From Alphaproteobacteria bacterium (GTDB taxonomy: Bacteria; Pseudomonadota; Alphaproteobacteria; Rhodospirillales; Magnetospirillaceae): 36,417 bases of DNA. The stretch's first letter is position 1; every line of letters starts with the position of its first letter. The notes beneath the pieces are model-generated. The model saw only the letters and a program-made list of their open reading frames with translations, was not told the DNA's origin and searched no databases. Position numbers and translations under genes: made by a program. Shown here piece after piece: positions 7,672 to 15,731 of this stretch. The stretch covers positions 1-36,417 of the forward strand of contig JAJPHO010000095.1 of NCBI GenBank assembly GCA_021325215.1, given 5' to 3'.

Positions 7672-8802
7672 TTAGCCCAGCAGGATCGCCGAATGCTCCG
7701 GCTTGATATTCGACGCGCCATAGGCGATCGAAATTTCGTACCGGACGCGGCGATACTGCTTGTACATGGCCACTTCGAAGGCCAGGCCGGAACGCGGATC
7801 GGTCAGCATCATCCGATCGTCGGCCATATCGCCCTCTACCGGCAGGGCCGGCGCGCGGGTGGCCAGCACCAGGGCGGCGCGGGCGAAGGCCAGATTGGCG
7901 GTGAAGCTGCCGCCGACGGTGACGGCGGTGCCGCTGTTGATGGCGGTCCGCAGGCCGGGCGCGGCGATCACCACATTGCCGCCGGTCAGGGCGGTGGTGA
8001 CCAGGTACTTGTTGGTGTCGCCGGCGAAGGTGATGAAGTTGCCGGCGAGGATCGTGCCGGTGCCGGTCTGGACCGGGATGGTGGTGGCGCCCTTGGCCAG
8101 CGCGCCGTTGGTGACGTAGTTGGCGCCAGTGCCGGCGGTGACGGTATTGACGCCGGCCGACTCACGGATGTTGAAGCCGTCCAGCTGGAGCAGGGTGCCC
8201 TGGGCGCGGAGCTCGGTGGTGCCGGCTTCGTTGGCCTTGGTCAGCTGCGCCAGGCTGCGCATCTTGGTGCCGGCCGTGGTGTTGATCACCAGCTGCATGT
8301 CGGACAACGGCGCGCCGTTGTCGGCCAGGATCTGGCGCATGTTGGCGGGATCGGACAGGTCCGAGGCGAACGGCGTGGTGCCGGCGGTCCCGTAGGCACG
8401 CGAGGCGCTGACCGCCAGACCGCCGACGAAGCTGTCGATCTCGTTGGTCAGGGTGCGGAACGCCTGGGCGATCTGGTTGGTCCGGATGTTGTTGTAGCCC
8501 GGGCCGGAATTGACGCCCTTCTGCTCCTCGCCGGTCCAGCGGAACGGCACGGTGCGCGCCTTGGTGATGACGATCTGGTTGTTGCCGATCGTCTGGTCTC
8601 CGTCATCGGGCGGCAGCTGGCCGGGCGAGATGTCCTCGGCGGCGGCGGCCGGCGCGACGAAGCTGCGCACGACCTGGTTCAGCGCGGCGCGGTCGGCGCT
8701 GGCGTCCAGGGTTACGGAAGGGATGAAGCCCACGAGTTCGCGGGAAACGACGTCCAGCGCCTCGAACAGGTCGGGCACCAGGCTGGTCAAAGTATTGGCC
8801 AT
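7672..8802 (-). CDS. Major capsid protein, P22 coat-like
   Basis: This 376-residue protein is the major coat protein. It opens MANTLTSLVPDLFEALDVVS, the usual beginning of P22 gp5-like coats of siphophages. The segment TNQIAQAFRTLTNEIDSFVG (about residues 105-125) is the spine helix. A middle insertion with GALAKGATTIPVQTGTGTIL, FAGDTNKYLVT and GGNVVIAAPGLR (about 225-285) is a beta domain common in this subfamily. The C-terminus DPRSGLAFEVAMYKQYRRVR then YEISIAYGASNIKPEHSAI is diagnostic. The upstream gene is a scaffold-like protein and no typical prohead protease is present, as in P22-type assembly. Confidence 0.88.
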   Translation of the reverse strand: MANTLTSLVPDLFEALDVVSRELVGFIPSVTLDASADRAALNQVVRSFVAPAAAAEDISPGQLPPDDGDQTIGNNQIVITKARTVPFRWTGEEQKGVNSGPGYNNIRTNQIAQAFRTLTNEIDSFVGGLAVSASRAYGTAGTTPFASDLSDPANMRQILADNGAPLSDMQLVINTTAGTKMRSLAQLTKANEAGTTELRAQGTLLQLDGFNIRESAGVNTVTAGTGANYVTNGALAKGATTIPVQTGTGTILAGNFITFAGDTNKYLVTTALTGGNVVIAAPGLRTAINSGTAVTVGGSFTANLAFARAALVLATRAPALPVEGDMADDRMMLTDPRSGLAFEVAMYKQYRRVRYEISIAYGASNIKPEHSAILLG

Positions 8803-8885
8803 GATGATCTCCAGGGAATGGAAAGGGGATTTCGCGGTGCGTCATCCGACGCGAGCGCCCCTCCCCATCCAGGGAGACAGGCCAA

Positions 8886-8915
8886 TGAGACGCAGGGGGT
8901 TGGGCTGGCGTCTCA
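8886..8915 (-). other. Stem-loop between scaffold and coat genes
   Basis: TGAGACGC (8886-8893) and GCGTCTCA (8908-8915) form a perfect 8-bp stem with a 14-base loop in the 135-base gap between the scaffold and coat genes. No U-run follows on either strand. It may modulate the ratio of scaffold to coat by RNA processing or partial pausing. The rest of the gap holds no gene that I can support. Confidence 0.4.
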
Positions 8916-8937
8916 GCAGCTTTTCGGGTTTTGCGGG

Positions 8938-9720
8938 TTAGTCGGTGACCTTGCCGCCGTCCTTGAGGAAGGCGCGCTGGGCGTTGGGGTCCATGCCTTC
9001 GAACTGCTGGCGATTGGCGGTCTTGGCGCCGCCGGCGCCGCCGGAACCACCCGCGCCGCCGCCCGAGGCGCCGGAGCCCTTCACGATCTGGTCGCGGAAG
9101 GGATACGAGGCGACGATGGTGGACAGGGCTTCGTCGAGGTCGGCGATTTCGCCGGGGTTTTGCCGGCTGAAGATGCGCTGGCCGTTGGCGTCGTAGCCGA
9201 CCACACGGCCATCCTCGACCTTGAAGTGGCTGCCGAACGTCGCGCGCACCATCGGGGCGGGCACAGCGAGGTTGTCGGCGATGAATTTGGAGCCGCTGAA
9301 GGCATAGCCGATGGTCATGTCGGTGAGTTTGTCCGCCAGGCCGTCGCGCTCTTCCACGACCGGCTTGTACTTGGCCTCAACCTGCTCGAGTTGCTGCTGG
9401 AAGGCGGTCTTGGCCTCGTCCTTGACCCGTTGGACTTCGCCGGCATCGATCAGCTGCTTGCTGTCGAGATTCTGGAAGGTCTCCAGCGCCTTACGGGCGG
9501 CGGCCGGGTCCAGGCCCTCGAACACTTTCAGCTGCTCCAGCGCCTCTTCCTTGGCGACGCGATGCGTCTTGGCTTCGGCGTTGAGTTGCGTGATCTTGGC
9601 GACGGTCGCATTGGCGTCGAACGGGCTTTCGCGCCCGTCGTCGTGGATGTAGACGGGCATTCCGTTCTCGATCACGGCATGGCCCTGATCGTCGATTTTC
9701 AGCTTCATGGGCATGGTCAT
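8938..9720 (-). CDS. Capsid scaffold-like protein
   Basis: This 260-residue protein has the properties of a phage scaffold protein. It is short, charged and helical with a long coiled-coil region (about residues 40-130), has a short strand-like N-terminus (KIDDQGHAVIENGMPVYI), and ends with a Gly/Ala-rich linker (GASGGGAGGSGGAGG) before a last helix. It lies between the portal and coat genes, the standard scaffold position. The ATG at 9720 is chosen because AGAAGG is five bases upstream; an earlier in-frame start at 9756 lacks one. No serine protease motif was seen, so it is unlikely to be a protease-scaffold fusion. Confidence 0.7.
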   Translation of the reverse strand: MTMPMKLKIDDQGHAVIENGMPVYIHDDGRESPFDANATVAKITQLNAEAKTHRVAKEEALEQLKVFEGLDPAAARKALETFQNLDSKQLIDAGEVQRVKDEAKTAFQQQLEQVEAKYKPVVEERDGLADKLTDMTIGYAFSGSKFIADNLAVPAPMVRATFGSHFKVEDGRVVGYDANGQRIFSRQNPGEIADLDEALSTIVASYPFRDQIVKGSGASGGGAGGSGGAGGAKTANRQQFEGMDPNAQRAFLKDGGKVTD

Positions 9721-9815
9721 CCGACCCTTCTGTTGTGCCGATCCCGGCAGTTGCACCCCTTCGCGTCCGCGTCAGGGCAGGAAAAGCCGCTCGGTGGCGG
9801 CGAAATGAACGGGTG

Positions 9816-11345
9816 TCAGGCGTCGTCGGCGGGCGGCGTCGGGGCCGGCGCGGGCGTGGGGGCTGCGCCAGGCGGTGGCACGGCTCCAGGCGGAACGGAC
9901 GCGGGCGGCGGAGGCGGCGGCGGGTTTTCCGCCTTCTCGGCCTTGATCTTGGCCTTCTCGTCGTCCCAGGACTGACCGGCCGGGATGATGTCGCGGCGCT
10001 TGAGGCCGTCGAACACGGTCTGTTTCGAGACGTAGCCGGCGCCCTGGGCCTTCATCAGCGTGTCGGCCGAGGAATCGGACAGGCTGGCCGCGCCGAAGTC
10101 CTTGAACAGGCTGACCTCGGCATTGCAGGGCAGCTTCATCCAGTCGCCCAGGCAGTCGATCGCCTTTTCGAGCGTCTCCTCGAAATCCTCGACGATCTGC
10201 TGCAGCTTCGACTTCGACGCCTCGCCCTCGGAAATGGTCTGGGTCGCGGTGACGTTCAGGGTCTGCTGGATCAGCAGTTCGGCGCCCAGCTGGCGCATGC
10301 GGTCCTCGATGTCGACGATGCTCTGGCGGCCTGCGTCGATCGCGGCGCCGGTGTGCTCGACGAACTTCATATCGGCGTCGGCGCTCGACACCAGCGTGAT
10401 GCTGTTGGCGCCGACGACGACATTCGCATCCTCGGGAAAGCCCTTGCCGAACAGGATCGGCACGCGGGCGACGTGCAGGATATTCTGCTGGTCGCTGCTG
10501 GACTGCCAATGCTCGACATTGGCATAGGCCAGGTCGAGCAGCGGCGACTTGCCGATGCCGAATCCCAGCTTGTAGCCGTAGAAGAAGAAGAACGGGATGT
10601 AGGTGAGCGTCGTGACGCCCTGGTCGAAGATGGCCCAGACCTGCCGCCCGGCATTGGTCGGGTCCTGCACCATGCGCCAGACCTGCCAGATGCCCGGCAT
10701 CAGCACGCGAACCTGCTTGACCTGCTTCTCGCCGAAGTCGCCATCCGGCTCGGTGACGCTCTCCAGCAGGCGCAGCTGGGTCAGCTTAAAACCGATCTTG
10801 TCCTGGTCCTTGTCGGCGTCCGTGGCATTCGGATTTCTCGTCACCTTCTCGACGCGCCACCCCAGGATCGACGGCGCGGAATAGGCGCAGAAATACGGGC
10901 GGATGCCGGCGGCCTTTTCCTCGGCCACGGTGCGCGTTCCCGGGTTCGGCGGCGCGTCGACCAGGATGCCGCCGATGCCGAACTGCAGGGCTTCGCGCAG
11001 GCGCTGCATGGTGAAGCTGGCCAGGGTCGAGTCCTGACCATCGATGTCGTCGAACAGCGCTTCGATCTGCGGCGGCACGCCGTTGATCGACATCTCGCGC
11101 GACATCGGCTTGGCCGCCAGCACGTCGACGGTGTTGCTGAAGGCGGCGAACAGAACGGCCTGCCCGAGCCGGATCTTATAGGCGTCCTCGGTTTCCTTGG
11201 GGAACTGCGGCAGGAAGGTCTTGCCGGCCGCGCGCATCGCTCCGGTGCCGTCGATCAGCGCCTGGATCATCGGCCACGGCTCGGCCATCTTCTGGACGGC
11301 GGCCGATTGTGCGGCGACGGCTGAATTGTCCGGAGTTGCGGCCAT
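9816..11345 (-). CDS. Portal protein, DUF4055 type
   Basis: This 509-residue protein is the likely portal, the dodecameric channel for DNA entry. It has the marks of DUF4055-type portals: the early segment LPQFPKETEDAYKIRLGQAV and FSNTVDVLAAKPM, a YIPFFFFYGYKLGFGIGKSPLLDLA stretch in the stem and wing region (seen as two parts), and HWQSSSDQQNILHVARVPILF. The last about 50 residues are a Pro- and Ala-rich low-complexity tail, probably disordered. It follows the large terminase gene after only six bases. Length and position fit well. Confidence 0.85.
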   Translation of the reverse strand: MAATPDNSAVAAQSAAVQKMAEPWPMIQALIDGTGAMRAAGKTFLPQFPKETEDAYKIRLGQAVLFAAFSNTVDVLAAKPMSREMSINGVPPQIEALFDDIDGQDSTLASFTMQRLREALQFGIGGILVDAPPNPGTRTVAEEKAAGIRPYFCAYSAPSILGWRVEKVTRNPNATDADKDQDKIGFKLTQLRLLESVTEPDGDFGEKQVKQVRVLMPGIWQVWRMVQDPTNAGRQVWAIFDQGVTTLTYIPFFFFYGYKLGFGIGKSPLLDLAYANVEHWQSSSDQQNILHVARVPILFGKGFPEDANVVVGANSITLVSSADADMKFVEHTGAAIDAGRQSIVDIEDRMRQLGAELLIQQTLNVTATQTISEGEASKSKLQQIVEDFEETLEKAIDCLGDWMKLPCNAEVSLFKDFGAASLSDSSADTLMKAQGAGYVSKQTVFDGLKRRDIIPAGQSWDDEKAKIKAEKAENPPPPPPPASVPPGAVPPPGAAPTPAPAPTPPADDA

Positions 11346-11351
11346 GAGGTC

Positions 11352-13019
11352 CTAGATCGAAAGCTGTTTCGAGGAGGCGGTCGGCGGCTGCACCGGCCAG
11401 AAGGCCATGGCGACGGCGTCACCGAGGTTGGGCGACTTCGTGCCCTCGGGGGTCTTGTTGATCAGCAGCTTCAGCCGCGCGCTTTTCCCGGCGACGGGCT
11501 GGCTGAGCTCCTTTTCGAGCTTCAGCCGCAGCGGCAATTCGCTGGGAATGACGATCAGATCCTCGGGCCGCCAGGTAAAGCCGGGCTCGTTGATGGCGCG
11601 CCAGGTGCGCTCGAAGCGCCGCGCGAGGTTCCACCAGGCCTGGGCCTTCAGGTTCTCGAAGAAGTCCTCGTTAAGCGGGCTGTCCTTGTCGCCGGCGATC
11701 ACTCGCTCTTTCGGCTTCTGGGCGCCCGCTCCGGCGTTCCATGGTACCAGCCGCAGGCCGGCGGGCAGCAGCTTCTCGTCGCCCAGCCGATTGGTCTCCG
11801 CCTTGATGCCGGCGCCGATGCCGATGCAATCATATTGGAGCTCGAAGGGTCCGAGGCCGGTGCAGGCCGAGACCGCATTGCGCGCGGTGACGGCTGTATC
11901 GCGGGCCGCCCATTCGGAGACCGACTTGATGAAGATGCCCTTGCGCAGCGCCAGGGCATTGACGTCCGGCCCTTCGTCGGCGACGTCGAGGGCGCCGCCC
12001 CAAAGCCCGGTGTCGGTGAGGCGCAGTTTCTTGTCCGCGTCGACCGCGGCGAGAATCCACTCATGCCGGATCATCACGCCCTCGACGCTGGCCGCATAGT
12101 TGCGGTCGACCTCCTGGGCGAAGACATGCAGCAGGCCGTCGTCGCGGGCCTTCGCCTTGCGCTGGTCGTACCAGGCCTGGGTCTTCTCAGGATGATCGCG
12201 CCAGTCCATGACGAACACGCGCGTCTTGCCCCGCGGCATCTGCGCGCCGCGCACCCAATCGACGCCACCCTCGCGCCGGCGGTGGAAGACGTTGCCGGTA
12301 CCGTTGACCGACGAGATGTCGATCTGCACGCGGGTATTGTCGGCCAGCGCCGCCTCGATCTTGTCCGGGCGGGCGTAGTGCGCGCTCTCGTCCTTGAAAT
12401 AGATCAGCTTGCGGCCGCCGCGGCCGATATTGTCGCCCGCCTCGCCGGTGATCGTGGCGCCCGTCTCCGGGTTCACGATCCGCATATAGGCCATGTGTTC
12501 GTCGGCGCCGAATCCGGCCGGCAAAAATTCGACCGGCAAGCGCCCGATGATGATGCGCAGCTTCTCGAAGATGCTGTCGGGGTCGCCGATCTTGTCGACC
12601 AGCTGGCCCTTGCGGCTGCCCCAGCCGACAGCGGCGCCGGGCCAGAATAGCCAGAGATAGACCGAGACGGCGGCGCACAGCCAGGTGGCGCCCATGTCGC
12701 GGCACTTCTCGACCAGTCCGCTTTCCTGGTCGCGCAGGCAGCCGATCAGGAACTCGACCAGATCATCCTGGCGCAGAAACAGCACGAACGGCATGTGCGC
12801 CGGCTTGTCGATGCTGCCGGCCACGCGAGGATCGTAGGTGTCGACCCAGTGATTGATGAACGCCTGCGCGCCACCGGCCGATGACCGGTAGAACTCCTTG
12901 GCGCCCTGCAGCAGGATCGGTTGAGCCCTGAACCTGTTCAGCTGCTCCAGGCGCCAGGCGAAGACCGCGTGATAGTCCGGCGGCCAGGCGTCATTTCTGA
13001 GGGTTGAGGGAGGCAGCAT
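11352..13019 (-). CDS. Terminase large subunit
   Basis: This 555-residue protein is the packaging motor ATPase and nuclease. The Walker A region is the terminase variant EKCRDMGATW (about residues 104-113), as in the KSRQMGxTW type. Walker B with the catalytic Glu is LIYFKDES (205-212). A coupling SSVNGTGN segment follows near 237. The RNase H-like nuclease domain begins with Asp345 in GGALDVADEG, has YDCIGIGAG (about 396-404), and a late Asp in LGDAVAMAFWP. It starts 29 bases inside the small terminase gene. It works with the small subunit and the portal. Confidence 0.92.
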   Translation of the reverse strand: MLPPSTLRNDAWPPDYHAVFAWRLEQLNRFRAQPILLQGAKEFYRSSAGGAQAFINHWVDTYDPRVAGSIDKPAHMPFVLFLRQDDLVEFLIGCLRDQESGLVEKCRDMGATWLCAAVSVYLWLFWPGAAVGWGSRKGQLVDKIGDPDSIFEKLRIIIGRLPVEFLPAGFGADEHMAYMRIVNPETGATITGEAGDNIGRGGRKLIYFKDESAHYARPDKIEAALADNTRVQIDISSVNGTGNVFHRRREGGVDWVRGAQMPRGKTRVFVMDWRDHPEKTQAWYDQRKAKARDDGLLHVFAQEVDRNYAASVEGVMIRHEWILAAVDADKKLRLTDTGLWGGALDVADEGPDVNALALRKGIFIKSVSEWAARDTAVTARNAVSACTGLGPFELQYDCIGIGAGIKAETNRLGDEKLLPAGLRLVPWNAGAGAQKPKERVIAGDKDSPLNEDFFENLKAQAWWNLARRFERTWRAINEPGFTWRPEDLIVIPSELPLRLKLEKELSQPVAGKSARLKLLINKTPEGTKSPNLGDAVAMAFWPVQPPTASSKQLSI

Positions 13020-13731
13020 AGAGATCCGCAGCCTCCTTGACGCTCATCTCGCTGGTCACGGTGGCGACCGGGCCGCCGCCCTTGCCGGTCAGTTCGATCT
13101 TGTCCTTGAAGGCGCCCAAGGCGCGGCCGATCATCTCGTGCAGCTTGGCGCGGTCCACGTGGAGCGCCTTCTGGCCGTCCTTGCCGATCTGCATACCCTC
13201 GTAGAGGCGGCGTGCGGCCGGGGAAAGCGTGCGGCTGTCCTTGAAGATCAGCCGGCCGATTCCCTCGCCGCGGCATTCCGGGCAGTCGGGACAGGGCGCG
13301 CGGGTGATGTCGTAATCCAGGCCGCCGATCTCGGCAGGCGGCGGCTCGCGCTCCTTGACCTTGTCGCTCAAGCGGTCGTATTTGCGCTCGGCGGCGCGGA
13401 ACTCGGCTGGCGTCCACTGATATTCATGGTCGACGCCCCAGCAGTACCGGCAGTTGACGCGGCGATACTCGACGATCTCGTTGATGTCGACGTTCGCCAT
13501 CTCGACCCACTGGCGAACCAACTCGTCTTGGTCGATCTGCAGCCGCTCGATCCGCTCGGCTTTCAGCTCGGCGATCCGGGCCTGGATCTCGGGCCATTTC
13601 AGCCAGAGCGAGGCGCGGTTCCTCGCGCACTTCTCTGTGATGCCGACGAAGCGGGCAGCGCGCGCGCCATCGCCGTTGAAAGCGTATTCGACGCAGAAGG
13701 TTTCGTGCTGGGGGGTGAGGCGGCGGGTCAT
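12991..13731 (-). CDS. Terminase small subunit, Terminase_2-like with zinc insertion
   Basis: This 246-residue protein is the DNA-recognition subunit of the packaging motor. The N-terminus MTRRLTPQHETFCVEYAFNG and ARNRASLWLKWPEIQARIAE (about residues 1-55) is the family's helix-turn-helix. After about residue 90 there is an insertion with four to six Cys residues, NCRYCWG and APCPDCPECRGEG, a likely DnaJ-like zinc module found in several Terminase_2 proteins. A C-terminal helix with GRALGAFKDKIELTGKGG ends the core. The start overlaps the stop of the NusG-like gene as ATGA. Confidence 0.88.
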   Translation of the reverse strand: MTRRLTPQHETFCVEYAFNGDGARAARFVGITEKCARNRASLWLKWPEIQARIAELKAERIERLQIDQDELVRQWVEMANVDINEIVEYRRVNCRYCWGVDHEYQWTPAEFRAAERKYDRLSDKVKEREPPPAEIGGLDYDITRAPCPDCPECRGEGIGRLIFKDSRTLSPAARRLYEGMQIGKDGQKALHVDRAKLHEMIGRALGAFKDKIELTGKGGGPVATVTSEMSVKEAADLYAASLNPQK

Positions 13732-14474
13732 CGCACTGCCTCCTGAAAACGCCGCGACAATGGCTCGGCGTTTTCTTCGCCTGCCTTCGTCGTCAGCTTG
13801 GAGCGATCTTTTTGGTTCCGCCGACTATGTCCTTTGCGACTGGGCTTGTCAAGATGTTGGGCCTGCTTGCGCCTCTCAGGCCCTATATGCGCTTGCTCGA
13901 TGCGGATCTCGGTGTCGCGGCCGAAGACGTTCAGCCGCACCGTCGCGGTCTCGTAGTCGGCGGCGGTGCAGACGCCGGCCCGGCCACCGAAAGGGCCGTC
14001 GATGATGTCGAGGATGAAATCGACCTGGCCGAAAGGATCGTCGACCGATTCGTCAAGGATCAGCTTGCCCTCTCGGAAATAGACGTCGAGGGCCTTGGCG
14101 AGTTGCGCGCGGGAAACCTTGGCCTCTCCGCCCTGGGTGCAGCGCATGATCAGATCGATCAGGCTGTCCGGCACCGGCGACGGATATTGGCAGTGCAGCG
14201 GCAGAATGCCTGCGACGCCCATTACCTTGGTCTTGATCAGCGTCCAATGCTGCGGCGCCTCGCGGCGGCAATCGGAGCGGAAAAACAGGTATCCGGGGAA
14301 CATCGGTTCGATGTCCTCGACCAGTTTCAGGTTGCGGACCCGAGAGACCTTGAAGTGAGGCCAGAGCACCGGAAACGCCGGCCGCCCGGAGAACGGATCG
14401 GGCCGCGCCAGCTTCTTCGCCACGATCGCGTCGAATTGCGGCTCGACCGCCAGCACGTACCACCTGTCCGACAT
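13728..14474 (-). CDS. NusG-family transcription factor (phage paralogue)
   Basis: This 248-residue protein resembles the NusG/RfaH family, which binds RNA polymerase and changes termination and pausing. The NGN domain is clear: MSDRWYVLAVEPQFDAIVAK, then VLWPHFKVSRVR, the family signature MFPGYLFF (about 58-65) and WTLIKTKVMGVAGIL. A KOW-like part follows with DGPFGGRAGVCTA and ATVRLNVFGRDTEIRIEQAHI. The C-terminus is very basic (residues about 205-248) and may bind nucleic acid. The start is the ATG at 14474, with GGGAGA eight bases upstream. It is the first gene of the late structural run, so it may act as an antiterminator for it; this role is inferred. Confidence 0.8.
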   Translation of the reverse strand: MSDRWYVLAVEPQFDAIVAKKLARPDPFSGRPAFPVLWPHFKVSRVRNLKLVEDIEPMFPGYLFFRSDCRREAPQHWTLIKTKVMGVAGILPLHCQYPSPVPDSLIDLIMRCTQGGEAKVSRAQLAKALDVYFREGKLILDESVDDPFGQVDFILDIIDGPFGGRAGVCTAADYETATVRLNVFGRDTEIRIEQAHIGPERRKQAQHLDKPSRKGHSRRNQKDRSKLTTKAGEENAEPLSRRFQEAVR

Positions 14475-14583
14475 ACCACATCTCCCGCCTCTGGCCGGCG
14501 CTTGCCACAAGGGCTTGTGCCGGTGTATCTATTGGACTTCCGCACGAGCTAGCGGCTTTCTTGTCAGAGACTGGTGATGCACA

Positions 14584-14617
14584 CCCCGGCGCCGCGCCAA
14601 CGGCGGCCGGGGTTTTT
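14584..14617 (+). terminator. GC-rich hairpin with T-run, rightward orientation
   Basis: CCCCGGC (14584-14590) pairs with GCCGGGG (14606-14612), and the plus strand then has five T bases. In form it is a rho-independent terminator, but for rightward transcription, where I see no gene. For the leftward operon the hairpin lies straight after the stop codon of the 90-residue gene, and has no T-run. It sits exactly at the boundary between the early and late leftward genes, so it may be a pause or partial terminator there. The remaining 100 bases before the NusG-like gene hold no clear promoter. Confidence 0.4.
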
Positions 14618-14889
14618 CATTGGAATGTCGCCTCCTGCATCTGGGCGACCATCCATTCGGCCAAAGCCTCCGAATCGGTCTCGCGGATCATCGTCCACGG
14701 CATCTCGATCCTGATGACCTTGTCGTCCATAGCGACGCCGAAGGTGAAACTGTCGCGCTTCAGCGCGGCTGCTATCTTTCCGCCAGGATCGTTGGCGATT
14801 TTCTCGCCTCTCGCTGCTGCCTTGAGACTTTTGACAATACCTCTTGCTTGCGCCTTGAGGGCGCGGCGCGGCGATCCGGCGGTCGTCAT
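14617..14889 (-). CDS. Small unknown protein
   Basis: This 90-residue protein is unknown. It has a basic, helical N-terminal half (ALKAQARGIVKSLKAAARGE), and a C-terminal half with strands such as SFTFGVAMDDKVIRIEMPW ending in a helix (SEALAEWMVAQMQEA). The ATG at 14889 overlaps the stop of the upstream membrane protein gene as ATGA, and AGGTGG is just upstream. It is the last gene of the early leftward run before the boundary hairpin. Confidence 0.55.
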   Translation of the reverse strand: MTTAGSPRRALKAQARGIVKSLKAAARGEKIANDPGGKIAAALKRDSFTFGVAMDDKVIRIEMPWTMIRETDSEALAEWMVAQMQEATFQ

Positions 14890-15056
14890 TTTCCCACCTC
14901 GATCACCTTTGCGCAGACCGGCTTGGTCCAGCCGCGCATGAGTTCGCCGCCAGCCGCATGGCAAGGACCGGCAAGCGTCGCGTATTGCCAAATCGGAATG
15001 CCCATGGCCGCCAAGACGATGAGCGCCAGAAGCGCTGCCAGGATTTTCTCTTTTAT
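14886..15056 (-). CDS. Small membrane protein with apparent ATA start
   Basis: This frame would encode 56 residues with one membrane segment (ILAALLALIVLAAMGIPIW) near the N-terminus and a C-terminal part with two Cys residues (GPCHAAGG, KPVCAKV). There is no ATG, GTG or TTG at the expected place. Instead ATA at 15056-15054 lies eight bases after a perfect AAGGAGG, overlaps the upstream TAA as ATAA, and the frame's own TGA overlaps the next ATG as ATGA. The spacing and coupling on both sides match its neighbours. ATA is a rare start codon; a point mutation of ATG is the main alternative. A signal anchor and an outer domain in the periplasm would suit a lysis-related or inner membrane protein, but this is not shown. 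Confidence 0.5.
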   Translation of the reverse strand: MKEKILAALLALIVLAAMGIPIWQYATLAGPCHAAGGELMRGWTKPVCAKVIEVGK

Positions 15057-15316
15057 CGCTGCGTCCTCCTTATCCTGGCCGAAGCCGCGCGGCGCCCATG
15101 CCGGTTGTTCGGCAAATCGGCGGTCTCATATTCGAGGCGCTTCAGCCGCTCAATCTGGGCCTCCGCCTCCTCGATTTTGGCCTGCAGGGCCGGATCGCTC
15201 GGGCGGTCGAAGTCTTCCCGCGCTTTCGCCAAGCCGCGCTCCTGCTGTTCGAAGAGGGCTTCGCGCTCGTCTGCGGTGATTCGGCGCAGGAGCTTGGTCT
15301 GTTCGTAGCCGCTCAT
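15053..15316 (-). CDS. Small unknown coiled-coil protein
   Basis: This 87-residue protein is unknown. It starts MSGYEQTKLLRRITADEREA and is strongly helical with a probable coiled coil at about residues 20-60 (LFEQQERGLAKAREDF, KIEEAEAQIERLKRLE). The C-terminus is basic (NNRHGRRAASARIRRTQR). It overlaps both neighbours by ATGA-type junctions. The basic tail and coiled coil suggest binding to nucleic acid or another protein, without further support. Confidence 0.55.
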   Translation of the reverse strand: MSGYEQTKLLRRITADEREALFEQQERGLAKAREDFDRPSDPALQAKIEEAEAQIERLKRLEYETADLPNNRHGRRAASARIRRTQR

Positions 15317-15534
15317 GACCGCATCGCCTCTTCCGCCGCCCGATAGACCGGGCTTGAGCTGTTCACGACGCCGGTCTTGATCGCTGCCAGCAGGTCGCGC
15401 GTCGCCTGCTTGATGCGGACGTTCTCGGCCAGCACCTCGTCGAACCTCCTGGCCCGGCTTGCTTCGTTGGCCTTGCGCGTCTCCCAGCCCTTCCTGGCAG
15501 CGTCGGTGCGGCCGATGGTCGAGGCGCGGGTCAT
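15313..15534 (-). CDS. Small basic helical protein
   Basis: This 73-residue protein is unknown. The start MTRASTIGRTDAARKGWETR is common in small phage proteins with a helix-rich basic N-terminus; a helix-forming EVLAENVRIKQATRDLLAAI follows. Start and stop both overlap neighbouring genes in ATGA form. It belongs to a set of small genes between the replication protein and the late genes. Confidence 0.5.
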   Translation of the reverse strand: MTRASTIGRTDAARKGWETRKANEASRARRFDEVLAENVRIKQATRDLLAAIKTGVVNSSSPVYRAAEEAMRS

Positions 15535-15731
15535 TGCCGGTCACCTTTTGTCACCGAGTTACCCTTTGTGACTGGCGCGCCTTCGTAGACCAGGTCGGCG
15601 CCATGGGCAGCGCAGGTCATGCGCCGCGTGTCCATGCCCTGCTGTTCCAGCCAGGTGCGCAGCTCGCCGCGGCGGTCCATGTCGCTGGCCTCGGCGGCGG
15701 CGAGGCGGATGGTGACGGTTTCATCCGACAT
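15531..15731 (-). CDS. Small unknown protein
   Basis: This 66-residue protein is unknown. It starts MSDETVTIRLAAAEASDMDR and has a helix RRGELRTWLEQQGMDTRR. The C-terminus carries two copies of the short motif VTKG (PVTKGNSVTKGDRQ), seen in the DNA as a repeated GTCAC-like element at 15540-15573. The ATG at 15731 lies 11 bases inside the end of the replication protein gene. Confidence 0.5.
   Translation of the reverse strand: MSDETVTIRLAAAEASDMDRRGELRTWLEQQGMDTRRMTCAAHGADLVYEGAPVTKGNSVTKGDRQ

Noticed and set aside
7372-9975. Very long open frame on the plus strand (867 codons)
   Set aside because: It lies fully opposite the coat, scaffold and acidic protein genes, has low-complexity Gly/Ala/Asp content and no plausible start or family; it is a by-product of high GC content.
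9735-11324. Long plus-strand frame opposite the portal gene
   Set aside because: The portal frame has clear family features on the minus strand, and the plus-strand translation is Leu/Arg/Asp-rich without known motifs.
14511-14616. Possible late promoter before the NusG-like gene
   Set aside because: CTGACA and ATAGAT on the minus strand are about 29 bases apart, too far for a normal promoter, and no other pair fits.
15540-15573. Repeated GTCACC/TTTGTGAC elements resembling an operator
   Set aside because: They are explained by the repeated VTKG codons at the end of the 66-residue gene, and they differ from the repressor site.
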